This document shows, piece by piece, positions 24,511-33,438 of a stretch of 64,000 nt of DNA; positions within the stretch are counted from its first letter, which is position 1; each line of letters begins with the position of its first letter. Below the pieces are notes generated by a model that did not search any database, was not told the origin of the DNA, and saw only the letters and a list, made by a program, of their open reading frames with translations. The stretch is from Caproiciproducens galactitolivorans. Its GTDB lineage: Bacteria > Bacillota > Clostridia > Oscillospirales > Acutalibacteraceae. The stretch lies in NCBI RefSeq assembly GCF_004768785.1, contig NZ_SRMQ01000003.1, positions 124,001-188,000 of the forward strand, given 5' to 3'. The position numbers and the translations under genes were made by a program.

Positions 24511-25980
24511 TTACCCCTCACTCGAAAGAACGTGTTCCATGGCCTTTGCCATGCCTTTTTCCAGTATGTCGGAAAGATAGCCGCAGACCATTTCCTCAAA
24601 CCGGTTGTACTCTGTAAGGTTTTCCCCCCAGAAGGATGTTTCGGACGCGAACGCCCGCACAAATTCATTTACCGGTTTCCTGCTATTGCACCGGAAGAAA
24701 TTTAATACGCTTTCGTCGTCGTGGATTTCATAGCTTTCCCCGTTTCGGCGGCCGATCAGCGCGTGCTCTTTCCACTCGTCCGATTGGTAGAATGCCATTA
24801 GGGCGGCGAACGAAAAGGTCAGGAGCTTCGGCGGTTTCCCCGCTGCCCGGTATTGATCTTTAAAGGTCGGCAGGATGCGGGCTTTCCACTTGGAAACGGA
24901 GTTGAGGGAAATAGAAAGGAGCGCGTGGTCCACAAACGGATTGTCGAACCGCTCAAATACGGACTGGGCGAAAGCGACTGCTTCCTCGTGGGGGAGCTTT
25001 ACCGTCGGTACAATTTCCTCAAGCACAACCTGTTCCATAAATTTGCGGATCAGCGGGTCGTGCATGCACTCGCGGACAATGTTCCTGCCCATTAAATAAC
25101 CGGCCAGAACCGTTGCGGTGTGGGCGCCGTTTAATATCCGCACCTTCCGCTCGCGGTAGGGTTTTTGGTTTTCTGTAAAGACAACCGGCAGCCCGGCCTT
25201 CGGAAAGGGTAGGCGTTCTGAAATGTCCTTCGGGCCTTCAATCACCCACAGTCCGAAGGGCTCCGCCGTATCCAGCAGCTCGTCTTGGTAGCCGAGCTTT
25301 TCACAGATTTGTTCCGCTTCACCCTTCGGATAGCCGGTAACAATGCGATCCACCAGCGTGGAACAGAACACGCAGGAGTTTTGAAGCCAGTCTTTAAATT
25401 CCGGCTTCAGTTCCCACTGCGCCGCATATTGTAAAACGCATTCCTTCAGTTTCCTGCCGTTGTTTTCAATCAGCTCCACCGGCAGGATAACCAGCCCTTT
25501 TTCCGCGGAGCCCGAAAAAGTATGGAAACGCTCGTACAGGAACCGGGTCAGCTTTCCGGGATAGGAAGACTGCGGCGCCATGTCGAACCGATCCGACGGG
25601 TCATAGGCGATGCCGGCTTCCGTTGTGTTGGACACGACGAATTCCAGGGAATCCAGGCGCGCCAGTTCCAGAAAGGACGCGAAATCCTCATAGCAGTCCA
25701 CGCAGCGTGAAATACTGGTGATCACGCGGTTTTCAACATAGGCTTCCCCGTTCTTCCTGCCGCGCAGCGACACGGTGTAAAGATTTTTCTGCTTTTGAAA
25801 CCGCTCCAGGCTGCCGAACGGAATCGGCTTTACAACTGCGATATTCCCGTTGAAAACACCCAACGCATTGGCAACGTCCGTCATATAGTCAACAAACGCC
25901 CTTAAAAAATTTCCTTCTCCGAATTGAACGATTTTGATCGGGCGCTCGACCGGTTGATACAGTTCTTCTATTCTTTTCAA
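24511..25980 (-). CDS. uxaB: Tagaturonate reductase (altronate oxidoreductase)
   Basis: A 489-residue polyol/mannitol-dehydrogenase-type oxidoreductase. The N-terminal KIVQFGEGNFLRAF binds NAD(H). VSNTTEAGI, and the catalytic Lys region RILNGAHTATVLAGYLMG, mark the UxaB branch, which reduces D-tagaturonate to D-altronate. The TTG start at 25980 has AAGGGGG upstream. It is the first gene of uxaB-uxaA-kdgK-eda, with operator and promoter in the divergent region next to the LacI gene. Confidence 0.95.
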   Translation of the reverse strand: MKRIEELYQPVERPIKIVQFGEGNFLRAFVDYMTDVANALGVFNGNIAVVKPIPFGSLERFQKQKNLYTVSLRGRKNGEAYVENRVITSISRCVDCYEDFASFLELARLDSLEFVVSNTTEAGIAYDPSDRFDMAPQSSYPGKLTRFLYERFHTFSGSAEKGLVILPVELIENNGRKLKECVLQYAAQWELKPEFKDWLQNSCVFCSTLVDRIVTGYPKGEAEQICEKLGYQDELLDTAEPFGLWVIEGPKDISERLPFPKAGLPVVFTENQKPYRERKVRILNGAHTATVLAGYLMGRNIVRECMHDPLIRKFMEQVVLEEIVPTVKLPHEEAVAFAQSVFERFDNPFVDHALLSISLNSVSKWKARILPTFKDQYRAAGKPPKLLTFSFAALMAFYQSDEWKEHALIGRRNGESYEIHDDESVLNFFRCNSRKPVNEFVRAFASETSFWGENLTEYNRFEEMVCGYLSDILEKGMAKAMEHVLSSEG

Positions 25981-26033
25981 AAGATTTCCCCCTTTAATAG
26001 TTTCTCGCGAGGATGAAATGGGCTTTCGGCTAA

Positions 26034-26049
26034 TTGTAAGTGCTTACAA
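26034..26049. promoter_or_regulatory. LacI operator at the uxaB promoter
   Basis: TTGTAAGTGCTTACAA is a near-perfect palindrome (TTGTAAG/CTTACAA) that sits at the predicted transcription start of the uxaB operon, immediately downstream of its -10 box. Confidence 0.8.
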
Positions 26050-26055
26050 TTTTTC

Positions 26056-26083
26056 ATTGTATCATTCGTTTTGAAAAAGTCAA
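26056..26083 (-). promoter_or_regulatory. Promoter of the uxaB-uxaA-kdgK-eda operon
   Basis: On the minus strand TTGACT (26078-26083), a 16-bp spacer, then TACAAT (26056-26061). Confidence 0.7.
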
Positions 26084-26130
26084 CAACTTTCTAAATTTTT
26101 ATTTTTTTTGCGTAATTTTTCCGAAAACAA

Positions 26131-26158
26131 TTGTATATTTCAAAAAATCCATTATAAT
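26131..26158 (+). promoter_or_regulatory. Promoter of the lacI-uxaC operon
   Basis: TTGTAT (26131-26136), a 16-bp spacer, then TATAAT (26153-26158). The operator begins 5 nt beyond. Confidence 0.7.
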
Positions 26159-26162
26159 ATAT

Positions 26163-26178
26163 TTGAAAGTGCTTACAA
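26163..26178. promoter_or_regulatory. LacI operator at its own promoter
   Basis: TTGAAAGTGCTTACAA matches the uxaB operator at 15 of 16 positions and covers the predicted transcription start, so the regulator most likely represses itself and uxaC. Confidence 0.78.
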
Positions 26179-26191
26179 CGGAGAGATGAAT

Positions 26192-27199
26192 ATGAATATT
26201 TATGATATCGCAAAGCGCAGCGGCGTTTCCATTGCGACGGTGTCGCGCGTGTTGAACGGCGGGAAAAATGTCAGCGCCAAAACCAAGGAAAAGGTTCTGG
26301 CGGTTATGAAGGAAGAAGGCTATACGCCGAATATTTTCGCGCGCGGCCTTGGGCTAAATTCCATAAAAATGGTTGGTATCCTGTGTACGGACGTTTCCGA
26401 CATCTATTATGCAAAGGCGGTGTCCCTTGTGGAAAGCTGCCTGCGCGCGCACGGGCTGGACGTTTTGCTTTGCTGCACCGGGAACCAGCTTGAAAATAAG
26501 AAGAAATACCTGAAGCTCCTTCTTCAGAAAAGGGTGGACGCCGTGGTCCTCATCGGCTCTGCATTTAAGGAAGATACAGACAACTCCCATATTGAGGAGG
26601 CCGCAAAGCAGGTTCCCGTCGTGATTATCAACGGGCTTGTGGATTTGCCCGGGGTGATCTGCGTGCTGTGCGATGATAAAAATGCCATGATGAAAAATAC
26701 CAGCCTGCTCCACAGCTGCGGCTGCGAACGAATTCTGTACCTGTACGACATCCTTACCTACAGCGGAAGGCAGAAATTAAACGGCTTCCGCGAGGGGTGC
26801 CTGGCTTTTGGCTGCGAACATCCGGAAAATTTAACCATAAAGGTTCCTAAAAACATTGAGGGAACCCGGGAGAAGGTACGAAGCCTGCTCCAAGACGGCG
26901 TACGCTTTGACGCAGTTATCGCTTCGGAAGATATCATTGCCATTGGGGCCCAAAAAGCGCTGGCGGAACAAAATCTTTCCCTGCCGATCATTGGCTTTAA
27001 CAACTCCGTTTTTGCGCAGAGCGCCACACCCGCGCTCACCAGCGTGGACAGCATGCTCGACACGCTGTGCCCAACCGCAGTTAATCTTTTGATGGATTTT
27101 ATACAGGGAAAACCGATTTCCAATCGCGTAATGATTTCTTCCAGACTAGTTGAAAGAGATACTTTTTCAACCGAAACGAGAGGAAATGTTGAAAAATGA
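26192..27199 (+). CDS. LacI-family regulator of galacturonate catabolism
   Basis: A 335-residue LacI/GalR repressor with an N-terminal helix-turn-helix (NIYDIAKRSGVSIATVSRVL) and a full effector-binding domain. ATG 26192 is preferred to ATG 26186 because GGAG at 26180-26183 is correctly spaced only for the former. The stop overlaps the uxaC start by 4 nt. Matching palindromes at its own and the uxaB promoter identify these as its operators. By analogy with KdgR/UxuR-type LacI proteins the inducer may be galacturonate, tagaturonate or KDG, which is inference. Confidence 0.92.
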   Translation: MNIYDIAKRSGVSIATVSRVLNGGKNVSAKTKEKVLAVMKEEGYTPNIFARGLGLNSIKMVGILCTDVSDIYYAKAVSLVESCLRAHGLDVLLCCTGNQLENKKKYLKLLLQKRVDAVVLIGSAFKEDTDNSHIEEAAKQVPVVIINGLVDLPGVICVLCDDKNAMMKNTSLLHSCGCERILYLYDILTYSGRQKLNGFREGCLAFGCEHPENLTIKVPKNIEGTREKVRSLLQDGVRFDAVIASEDIIAIGAQKALAEQNLSLPIIGFNNSVFAQSATPALTSVDSMLDTLCPTAVNLLMDFIQGKPISNRVMISSRLVERDTFSTETRGNVEK

Positions 27200-28590
27200 A
27201 AGCTTTTATGGATAAAGATTTTTTATTATCGAACGAAACAGCAAAAACCTTGTTTCACGAATATGCGGAACAAATGCCGATCATCGATTACCATTGCCAT
27301 ATACCCCCGCAGGAGATTGCGCAGGACCGTAAATTTCACAATATTACCGAGGTCTGGCTTGGGGGCGACCATTATAAATGGCGGATGATCCGCTCGAACG
27401 GCATCGACGAGGAGAAAATAACCGGTTCCGCTTCGGATCGGGAAAAATTCCAAATGTTTGCCGAGGCTTTGCCCAAGGCGATCGGCAACCCGCTTTATCA
27501 CTGGACGCACCTTGAGCTGCAGCGCTATTTCGGCTACCATGGCGAGCTCAACGGCGAGACTGCCGAAACCGTATGGAATTTATGCAACGAAAAGCTGAAA
27601 AGCCTCAGCGTGCGGAAAATTATTGAATCCTCCCGCGTGGAGACCATCGTTACAACGGACGATCCGGCGGACGACCTGCGCTGGCACAAGGCCATCCGCG
27701 AAGACGCTTCCTGCAAAGTGAAGGTCCTTCCGGCGTGGCGGCCGGACAAAATTATGAACATTGGAAAACCGGATTTTGCGGAATATGTAAAAGTGCTGTC
27801 TGAAGCTTCGAATACGGAAATCCGCAGCATGGACGACGTTTATTCCGCTCTTTCCGGCCGGCTTGCCTTTTTCCACAGCATGGGCTGCCGCGCGAGCGAC
27901 CATGGGCTGGATGCCATTCTATACCGCCCGGCCGAAGGGGAAAGGGTGCAGGAGATTTTTGAAAGGGGTTTAGCCGGGGAACCGCTTTCACAGGAGGAAA
28001 TCGATTCGTATAAATATGCCGTCCTGTCTTTTCTTGCCCGCGAATACGCAAAGCGCGGCTGGGTGATGCAACTGCATTACGGCGCGCTGCGTGACGCGAA
28101 CACCCCGATGTATAAAAAGATGGGGCCGGATACCGGTTTTGACTGTATCGGAGCTTCCGGAGACGCGAAACAGATTGCCGCCTTCCTGAACGATTTGAAC
28201 TCCTCTAATACGCTTCCGAAAACGGTTCTGTATTCCCTGAATCCAAACGACAACGCCATGCTGGACACTATCATCGGATGTTTTCAGGGAACCGAGGCCG
28301 CCGGAAAAATCCAGCACGGCGCGGCGTGGTGGTTCAACGATACCAAGCATGGAATGGAAGCGCAGATGATAAGCCTTGCCAGCCTTTCCCTTCTGGGGAA
28401 TTTTATCGGAATGCTTACCGATTCGCGCAGTTTCCTTTCCTATACCCGCCACGAGTACTTCCGCCGCATCCTCTGCAATTTAATCGGCGGCTGGGTGGAA
28501 AACGGGGAAGTGCCCTGCAATCTTCCTGCCCTTGGGAAGCTGGTGCAGGATATCTCCTACAATAACGTAAAAAAGTACTTCGGCTTTTAA
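27196..28590 (+). CDS. uxaC: Glucuronate/galacturonate isomerase
   Basis: A 464-residue uronate isomerase of the amidohydrolase superfamily. The metal-binding IIDYHCHIPPQEIAQD motif is near residues 32-46. WLGGDHYKWRMIRSNGI, TTDDPADDL, MQLHYGALRDANTPM and DTIIGCFQG follow as in UxaC. It isomerises D-galacturonate to D-tagaturonate (and D-glucuronate to fructuronate), the first cytosolic step of the pathway. The ATGA overlap with the regulator gene fixes the start. No uxuA/uxuB genes are seen, so the window supports galacturonate use specifically. Confidence 0.96.
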   Translation: MKAFMDKDFLLSNETAKTLFHEYAEQMPIIDYHCHIPPQEIAQDRKFHNITEVWLGGDHYKWRMIRSNGIDEEKITGSASDREKFQMFAEALPKAIGNPLYHWTHLELQRYFGYHGELNGETAETVWNLCNEKLKSLSVRKIIESSRVETIVTTDDPADDLRWHKAIREDASCKVKVLPAWRPDKIMNIGKPDFAEYVKVLSEASNTEIRSMDDVYSALSGRLAFFHSMGCRASDHGLDAILYRPAEGERVQEIFERGLAGEPLSQEEIDSYKYAVLSFLAREYAKRGWVMQLHYGALRDANTPMYKKMGPDTGFDCIGASGDAKQIAAFLNDLNSSNTLPKTVLYSLNPNDNAMLDTIIGCFQGTEAAGKIQHGAAWWFNDTKHGMEAQMISLASLSLLGNFIGMLTDSRSFLSYTRHEYFRRILCNLIGGWVENGEVPCNLPALGKLVQDISYNNVKKYFGF

Positions 28591-28654
28591 ATTTAAAAAT
28601 ACCACGGGGGTTGCTGGTTGCGGCAAAACCCCCTGTTCATAAGGAGCAATCGGC

Positions 28655-30229
28655 GTGAAAAAGATTAAAAACCCCATCCTGCGCGGATTTTATCCAGACC
28701 CTTCCATTCTGCGGGTGGGAAGCGACTACTACCTTGCCACTTCCACTTTTGAATGGTTCCCGGGCGTCACACTACTGCATTCCCGCGACCTTGAAAACTG
28801 GGAGACCATCGAGCCGCCCCTTTCGGACGATTCCGTTCTGGATTTGAGAGGAATCGATACCTCCTGCGGCATATGGGCGCCCAACCTGTCTTACAGCAAC
28901 GGCATTTATTACCTTCTTTACACAATCGTCTATACCGACCGGTCCCGCTTTAAGGACACGCACAATTTCCTCATTACCGCGTCCGATATCCACGGCCCGT
29001 GGTCAAAGCCGGTCTATTTAAACTGTTCCGGGTTTGACCCGTCCCTGTTTCACGACGATGACGGGAAAATGTGGCTGGTCAATATGACGATTGACCAGCG
29101 CGCCTACCGGAAGCGTTTCGGCGGCGTCGTGCTGCAGGAATACAGCCACGAAAAAAGGGGGTTGACCGGGCCGGTTTATAAAGTGTTCGAAGGAACGCAG
29201 CTCGGAAAAACGGAAGGCCCCAACCTATATAAGCATAACGGCTTTTATTATTTGCTCTGCGCGGAGGGCGGCACGGAATTCGGGCACTGCTGTACGGTTG
29301 CGCGCAGCAAAACCATCTTCGGGCCTTATGAAGTGCACCCGCAGAACCCGATTTTGTCCTCCAAGGGAGCGGAAAATTACCCCATCCAGCGCGCCGGGCA
29401 CGGTTCGTTGGTGGAAACAGAGGACCACCGGTGGCTTATGTTCCATCTGTGTTCGCGCCCGCTGGACGGTTACAGCATACTGGGGCGTGAAACGGCGGTT
29501 CAAAATATCGAATGGACAAACGACGGCTGGTTCTATATTCCCGGAGCGGAAAACAAGCTCCCGCTTACGGAATTTAAGGTTCCCGACCTGCCCGTCTTTT
29601 CGGTGCAGGATCCGCCCGTGCGGGAGGACTTCGACGGCCCTAAACTGCCGCGCGCGTTTTTAACGCTCCGCGAGTCTGCCCAAAGCTGCGGCATCAGCCT
29701 TACGGAGCGGAAGGGCTATGTGCGGATCCGCGGTGGGAATTCCCTTTGCTCAAAGTATCGGCAGGGGCTGCTTGCCCGCCGGTTGCAAAGCCTGCATTGC
29801 ACAATCGGCACCAGCGTGGAATTTACGCCGCGCAGTTTTCACCATATGGCCGGTTTGGTATGCTATTATAATTACGACAACTATCATTACGCCAAAATCA
29901 GCTATGACGAAACCGCGGGCAAAAGCGTTTCCATAACGTCGGTGGATAACCGGACGGTAACGGAAACCGAGCCGGTTCCCGTTCCGGAGGACGGCCCCGT
30001 CTATCTCCGGGCAGCGATCGACGGTGCGGCCCTCCAGTTTTCTTACTCCGTTGACGGCGAACAGTATCAAAAGCTGGGGCCTGTCCTCAACATGCGGGTC
30101 CTTTCGGATGAACATGTAGACGGAAACGGCTTCACCGGAGCTATGGTCGGAATCTGCTGCCAGGATTTACGCGGCGACGGCGTTTTTTCCGATTTTGACT
30201 GGTTCGATTACCAGCAGGCGGATTCATGA
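28655..30229 (+). CDS. GH43 beta-xylosidase / alpha-L-arabinofuranosidase
   Basis: A 524-residue glycoside hydrolase family 43 enzyme. The N-terminal five-bladed propeller starts NPILRGFYPDPSILRVG, with the catalytic base Asp in YPDPS, a transition-state Asp in GFDPSLFHDDDGK and the acid Glu in GKTEGPNLYK. A C-terminal beta-sandwich (about residues 325-520) is the GH43_C2 domain of XynB-type xylosidases. There is no signal peptide, so it acts on imported oligosaccharides. GTG 28655 has AAGGAG at 28641-28646. It follows uxaC by 64 nt and probably trims xylose or arabinose from pectin side chains. Confidence 0.93.
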   Translation: MKKIKNPILRGFYPDPSILRVGSDYYLATSTFEWFPGVTLLHSRDLENWETIEPPLSDDSVLDLRGIDTSCGIWAPNLSYSNGIYYLLYTIVYTDRSRFKDTHNFLITASDIHGPWSKPVYLNCSGFDPSLFHDDDGKMWLVNMTIDQRAYRKRFGGVVLQEYSHEKRGLTGPVYKVFEGTQLGKTEGPNLYKHNGFYYLLCAEGGTEFGHCCTVARSKTIFGPYEVHPQNPILSSKGAENYPIQRAGHGSLVETEDHRWLMFHLCSRPLDGYSILGRETAVQNIEWTNDGWFYIPGAENKLPLTEFKVPDLPVFSVQDPPVREDFDGPKLPRAFLTLRESAQSCGISLTERKGYVRIRGGNSLCSKYRQGLLARRLQSLHCTIGTSVEFTPRSFHHMAGLVCYYNYDNYHYAKISYDETAGKSVSITSVDNRTVTETEPVPVPEDGPVYLRAAIDGAALQFSYSVDGEQYQKLGPVLNMRVLSDEHVDGNGFTGAMVGICCQDLRGDGVFSDFDWFDYQQADS

Positions 30230-30250
30230 TTCGTATAGAAGTTAGCCAAA

Positions 30251-30295
30251 GCAAAAGGGCCGGAAGCCGATATCTCGGCTTTCCGGTCCTTTTGC
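30251..30295. terminator. Bidirectional terminator between GH43 and GH28 genes
   Basis: GCAAAAGGGCCGGAAGCCGA pairs with TCGGCTTTCCGGTCCTTTTGC around a TATC loop, with T runs in the arm. It ends the plus-strand GH43 gene and can serve the converging minus-strand pectinase. Confidence 0.8.
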
Positions 30296-30389
30296 TGTAA
30301 TTTGCCCCGGCTTTTGCGGGGGAGGGGCAAAAACATCTATTTTATCTAAGAAGAACGCAGGATAAAATTTGGAAACCTTTCCAAAAAGG

Positions 30390-32975
30390 TTATGCAATAT
30401 TCACGATACATTGGAGCGCCGCCCTTTGGGACGGGAGCGTACAATAAACGCCGCTACTTGTTTTTGTGGTTCCAATTGCTTTTACCGTAACAAAATAATT
30501 GTTTCCTCTTTTTACAATACTGGAGATGCTCAGGACATTTCCGTTCCCAACCGTAAAGACCGGGTTCAGATCCGGATTTTCCGCCGTGAATTTCATAACG
30601 TAGGATTTGCCGCTGTTCAGGGCAAACGGAGCGTTTGTGTCGGAGTAAATCCCGTTCAGGCGGCCTGTTGCGGTAAAGGAAGTGGTTTCACCGTTGGCGG
30701 CTGTGGTTGTAATAACAGCCGTACCGGGCCCCACATTCGTAATTTTGTAAAGGTAACCGCCGTCAACTTTTTTTTCAAAGATAACCGAAACGGCGGACGG
30801 ATTGGAGGAAACCGCGGTTGGCACCTGCGAGTTGTCTGTTTTCACAAGATAGAAATAGGTTTTATTCGCCTTGAACGAATACGGCTTGGTTGTATCGCTT
30901 TTCAGTACGCGGGGCGCCTTGGTTTCTTTTGGAGTCCCGGAAGCCGGGCCGGTTTCCCGGTAAGACGTGCCGCCGTGCTTTTTTGAATGATTACGTTTTG
31001 CTTTTTTATTGCTGTCTTTGTTCTTGTCCTTATCGTCCGGAGTTCTTTCTTCGTTTTCGTTGGTAATGAGAATGTTATTGCAATGGGTAAGGTTTTCCGC
31101 CGCCCATGGATCCTTGACGCCTTCAAAAATTACATTCTCAAAGCTGCTGTCTTCCAGATAGTCGATTTCTGGCGCTCTGGTATTTTTAAACCGGATGTTT
31201 TTAAAGTGAAGGTTGTAACAGGCCTTAAACTCGATTCCGGCGGCCTTAACATCCTCTTCGTCGTGGCTTCCATCAACGATAATCCCGTGGGTGGTTGTGC
31301 CGTTTACCGAACAGTTGTAAATATCGAAATTGCGGAATACGGGCCAGCCGATCTTTTGGATTTCGCCCGGATAATTGGTCGTGAAAATGAATGGGCAGCC
31401 GTCCATCTGATAGCCGATGGTATTTCCGTCCACCTTGCCATGCACCAGATTGGTCAGGTTCCGCATAGCAGTATCGCGGAAAACCACATGGTTTACGCCG
31501 CCGCCGGAGCCCGGCTTCGACTTGCAGCGCAGGCCGTCGCTGGTTCCCACCAGGATATTGTCTTCTGCCATAACATTGTCGATATCACGGGTTGTCCCGC
31601 TGCCGAACGCCACGCCGCCGTGGCCGCGCGCAATGTAGTTATTGAATATCCATGCGCTTCCGGAAAGCGGGTCGTTTCCGCTTCCCGCGTTCATGACGAT
31701 ATTATCGTCGCCCGAATTTACCACGTTATTCAGCGCGGTGAAGCCCTGGAAGCGCGCAACATTGATGCAGTCGCCGTTATTGATGTTGAAGGACTGCGTA
31801 ATCAGGCCGTTTACAACGTAATTGTCTACATAGGACATGCCCAGAACGGAGTTGCTGGGGTTTTTCAGCGTAAGGCCGTTGCCGACGTAAATATTGCTGA
31901 CCTGGCGGCCCTCCACCAGCTGGGACCTTGTTCCGTAAGCGGTTTTTGGGTCCATTCCAAGATCAATTGCCATTTTATACTGGTTCGCGGCTAAAATGCC
32001 GTTTTCCAGAATGGTATCGGGATTGCTGGTTTTGGACTGGATCATATCGCCTTTGCTGTACTCCACGTCGGGCGACGAGTCCTCCAGCTTCCAGCCCTGC
32101 CCGTCGATTACGCCTTTGCCGACAAGCCGGACATTCGCAACGCGCTTTTTGGTGCTGCTGCCGAAGCTGATGAACGGGTCGAATTTCTTCGGGAATTTTG
32201 CTTTTTTATCGCCTTTATCCATTTTCTCCTTTGCGTCCAGATAGTTCTGTCCGCCGCAGTCCATGGGATCGGTGGAAGAAATCAGCGTTCCGTCCACGCG
32301 GAAGGTCATATCTTCGTGAAGCTTCAGGGAACCGGAAAGGAATTTCCCCCCTTCGGGTAGCAATACCGTCCCGCCCTTGGGGCAGTCGTCAATCGCTTTC
32401 TGAATCGCGGCGGTGCAGACTGTTTCCCCGGTCTTGTCCGCGTTGTAGCCCGCGGAAGTTACGTCGATTACAGTTGGCTTTTCCAAGGTGGTCGCGTCCG
32501 TTGTGTACTTTCCGCCCAGATCCTTTTCCTTTCCGTCCTTCATGACCGCTTTGACCGTAAACGTATAATCCGTTTTCGGGCTTAACCCGGTCACCATGTA
32601 ATTGTGGAAGTTGATTCGGGTCGCGTCGGTGTTCTCTTTATCCTGATAGAACCGGTCGAAGAAAACCTGCGCGGGTGAATTTTTGTTTTTGCTCGCTCTT
32701 CCAATTTTTTTGCCGTTCGCATATACGGAATAATCCTGGATATCCGCGTAATTTTCCGGCTTGCTCCACACCAAAGTCAAGCTTTGATCGTCAACGGACA
32801 GCGGGATCACGCTGAGGCCGTCGCTTACACGCGATTCCATGATCGGGCCGGAATCCTCCCGCCTGCCGGAGTCCTTCGAGTCCTTTACTTCCGCGAAGGC
32901 GTCCGTTTGAACGGCGGGAGCCGCACTCAATGCCATGGCTGCTGCTAAAATGAGTGCCAAAACCTTTTTTCCCAT
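30390..32975 (-). CDS. Secreted GH28 polygalacturonase-like protein with C-terminal tandem module
   Basis: An 861-residue exported protein. It has a signal peptide (residues 1-29, ending AFAEV), a fibronectin-III-like domain (about 55-160) and a GH28 right-handed beta-helix (about 165-640). The helix carries the family residues: Asp in NGDCIN, GDDNI, GHGGV, and RCK in place of the usual RIK. A charged Lys/Asp-rich linker (about 645-690) leads to two C-terminal repeats (691-771 and 776-861) like those in the 2290-residue pectinase and the surface protein at 52884. The start at 32975 has GAGGAGG upstream. It would hydrolyse polygalacturonan outside the cell. It is a divergent paralogue of the N-terminal half of the neighbouring giant enzyme. 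Confidence 0.88.
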   Translation of the reverse strand: MGKKVLALILAAAMALSAAPAVQTDAFAEVKDSKDSGRREDSGPIMESRVSDGLSVIPLSVDDQSLTLVWSKPENYADIQDYSVYANGKKIGRASKNKNSPAQVFFDRFYQDKENTDATRINFHNYMVTGLSPKTDYTFTVKAVMKDGKEKDLGGKYTTDATTLEKPTVIDVTSAGYNADKTGETVCTAAIQKAIDDCPKGGTVLLPEGGKFLSGSLKLHEDMTFRVDGTLISSTDPMDCGGQNYLDAKEKMDKGDKKAKFPKKFDPFISFGSSTKKRVANVRLVGKGVIDGQGWKLEDSSPDVEYSKGDMIQSKTSNPDTILENGILAANQYKMAIDLGMDPKTAYGTRSQLVEGRQVSNIYVGNGLTLKNPSNSVLGMSYVDNYVVNGLITQSFNINNGDCINVARFQGFTALNNVVNSGDDNIVMNAGSGNDPLSGSAWIFNNYIARGHGGVAFGSGTTRDIDNVMAEDNILVGTSDGLRCKSKPGSGGGVNHVVFRDTAMRNLTNLVHGKVDGNTIGYQMDGCPFIFTTNYPGEIQKIGWPVFRNFDIYNCSVNGTTTHGIIVDGSHDEEDVKAAGIEFKACYNLHFKNIRFKNTRAPEIDYLEDSSFENVIFEGVKDPWAAENLTHCNNILITNENEERTPDDKDKNKDSNKKAKRNHSKKHGGTSYRETGPASGTPKETKAPRVLKSDTTKPYSFKANKTYFYLVKTDNSQVPTAVSSNPSAVSVIFEKKVDGGYLYKITNVGPGTAVITTTAANGETTSFTATGRLNGIYSDTNAPFALNSGKSYVMKFTAENPDLNPVFTVGNGNVLSISSIVKRGNNYFVTVKAIGTTKTSSGVYCTLPSQRAALQCIVNIA

Positions 32976-33000
32976 TCATATCCTCCTCAATTTATTCAGT

Positions 33001-33038
33001 TTATACAAAAGTATAATTTGAAAGCACGCGTCAGTAAA
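33001..33038 (-). promoter_or_regulatory. Promoter of the GH28 gene overlapping a palindrome
   Basis: On the minus strand TTTACT (33033-33038), a 17-bp spacer, then TATACT (33010-33015). The -10 lies inside the perfect inverted repeat TTATAC-AAAA-GTATAA (33001-33016), a candidate protein site. Confidence 0.5.
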
Positions 33039-33436
33039 TTTGTTTTTTTATCATAATTGTTTGTTTTTCTTGTTTTTTGTCTTGATTTTTATTCCAAATA
33101 GACAATTTTAAATGTGGGCGCCGCGGAATGAAGCGCTTTCTCCTTAGGCAAGGCAAAAAACAAAGCCGTCTAAAGGGATCATAATAAAACAAACTGGAAT
33201 CGTAAATTTGCTTATTTAAATTAAAATTTTAAACTTTATACTGGATTTTAGAGTATTTTTCCATTTGTTTACCAAATATTAGGAAGAAAATGGTAAAAAA
33301 CCCCACGACGACCGGCGGCTTTTTTGCCGTCTCCCTTAGGAGGTGAGAGGGAGGCTTCTTTATTTGAAGAGGAAAAGCCCTTGGGGCGATGCGAAAATGA
33401 AAAAACAGGCAACTTCATTTTGAGAGGAGAGTATTG
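33039..33436. other. Divergent regulatory region between the two pectinase genes
   Basis: AT-rich upstream DNA with no open frame. TATACT at 33237-33242 is a possible -10 for the plus-strand giant gene, leaving a leader of about 190 nt. The leader contains the inverted repeat CTCCCT/AGGGAG (about 33330-33352) shortly before the ribosome site. No clear copy of the TTGTAAGTGCTTACAA operator is present. Confidence 0.4.
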
Positions 33437-33438
33437 TA

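Noticed and set aside
33125-33142. A catabolite-response-like site (AAGCGCTTTC core) between the pectinase genes
   Set aside because: The right half fits the consensus but the left outer bases do not (about 10 of 14), too weak to call.
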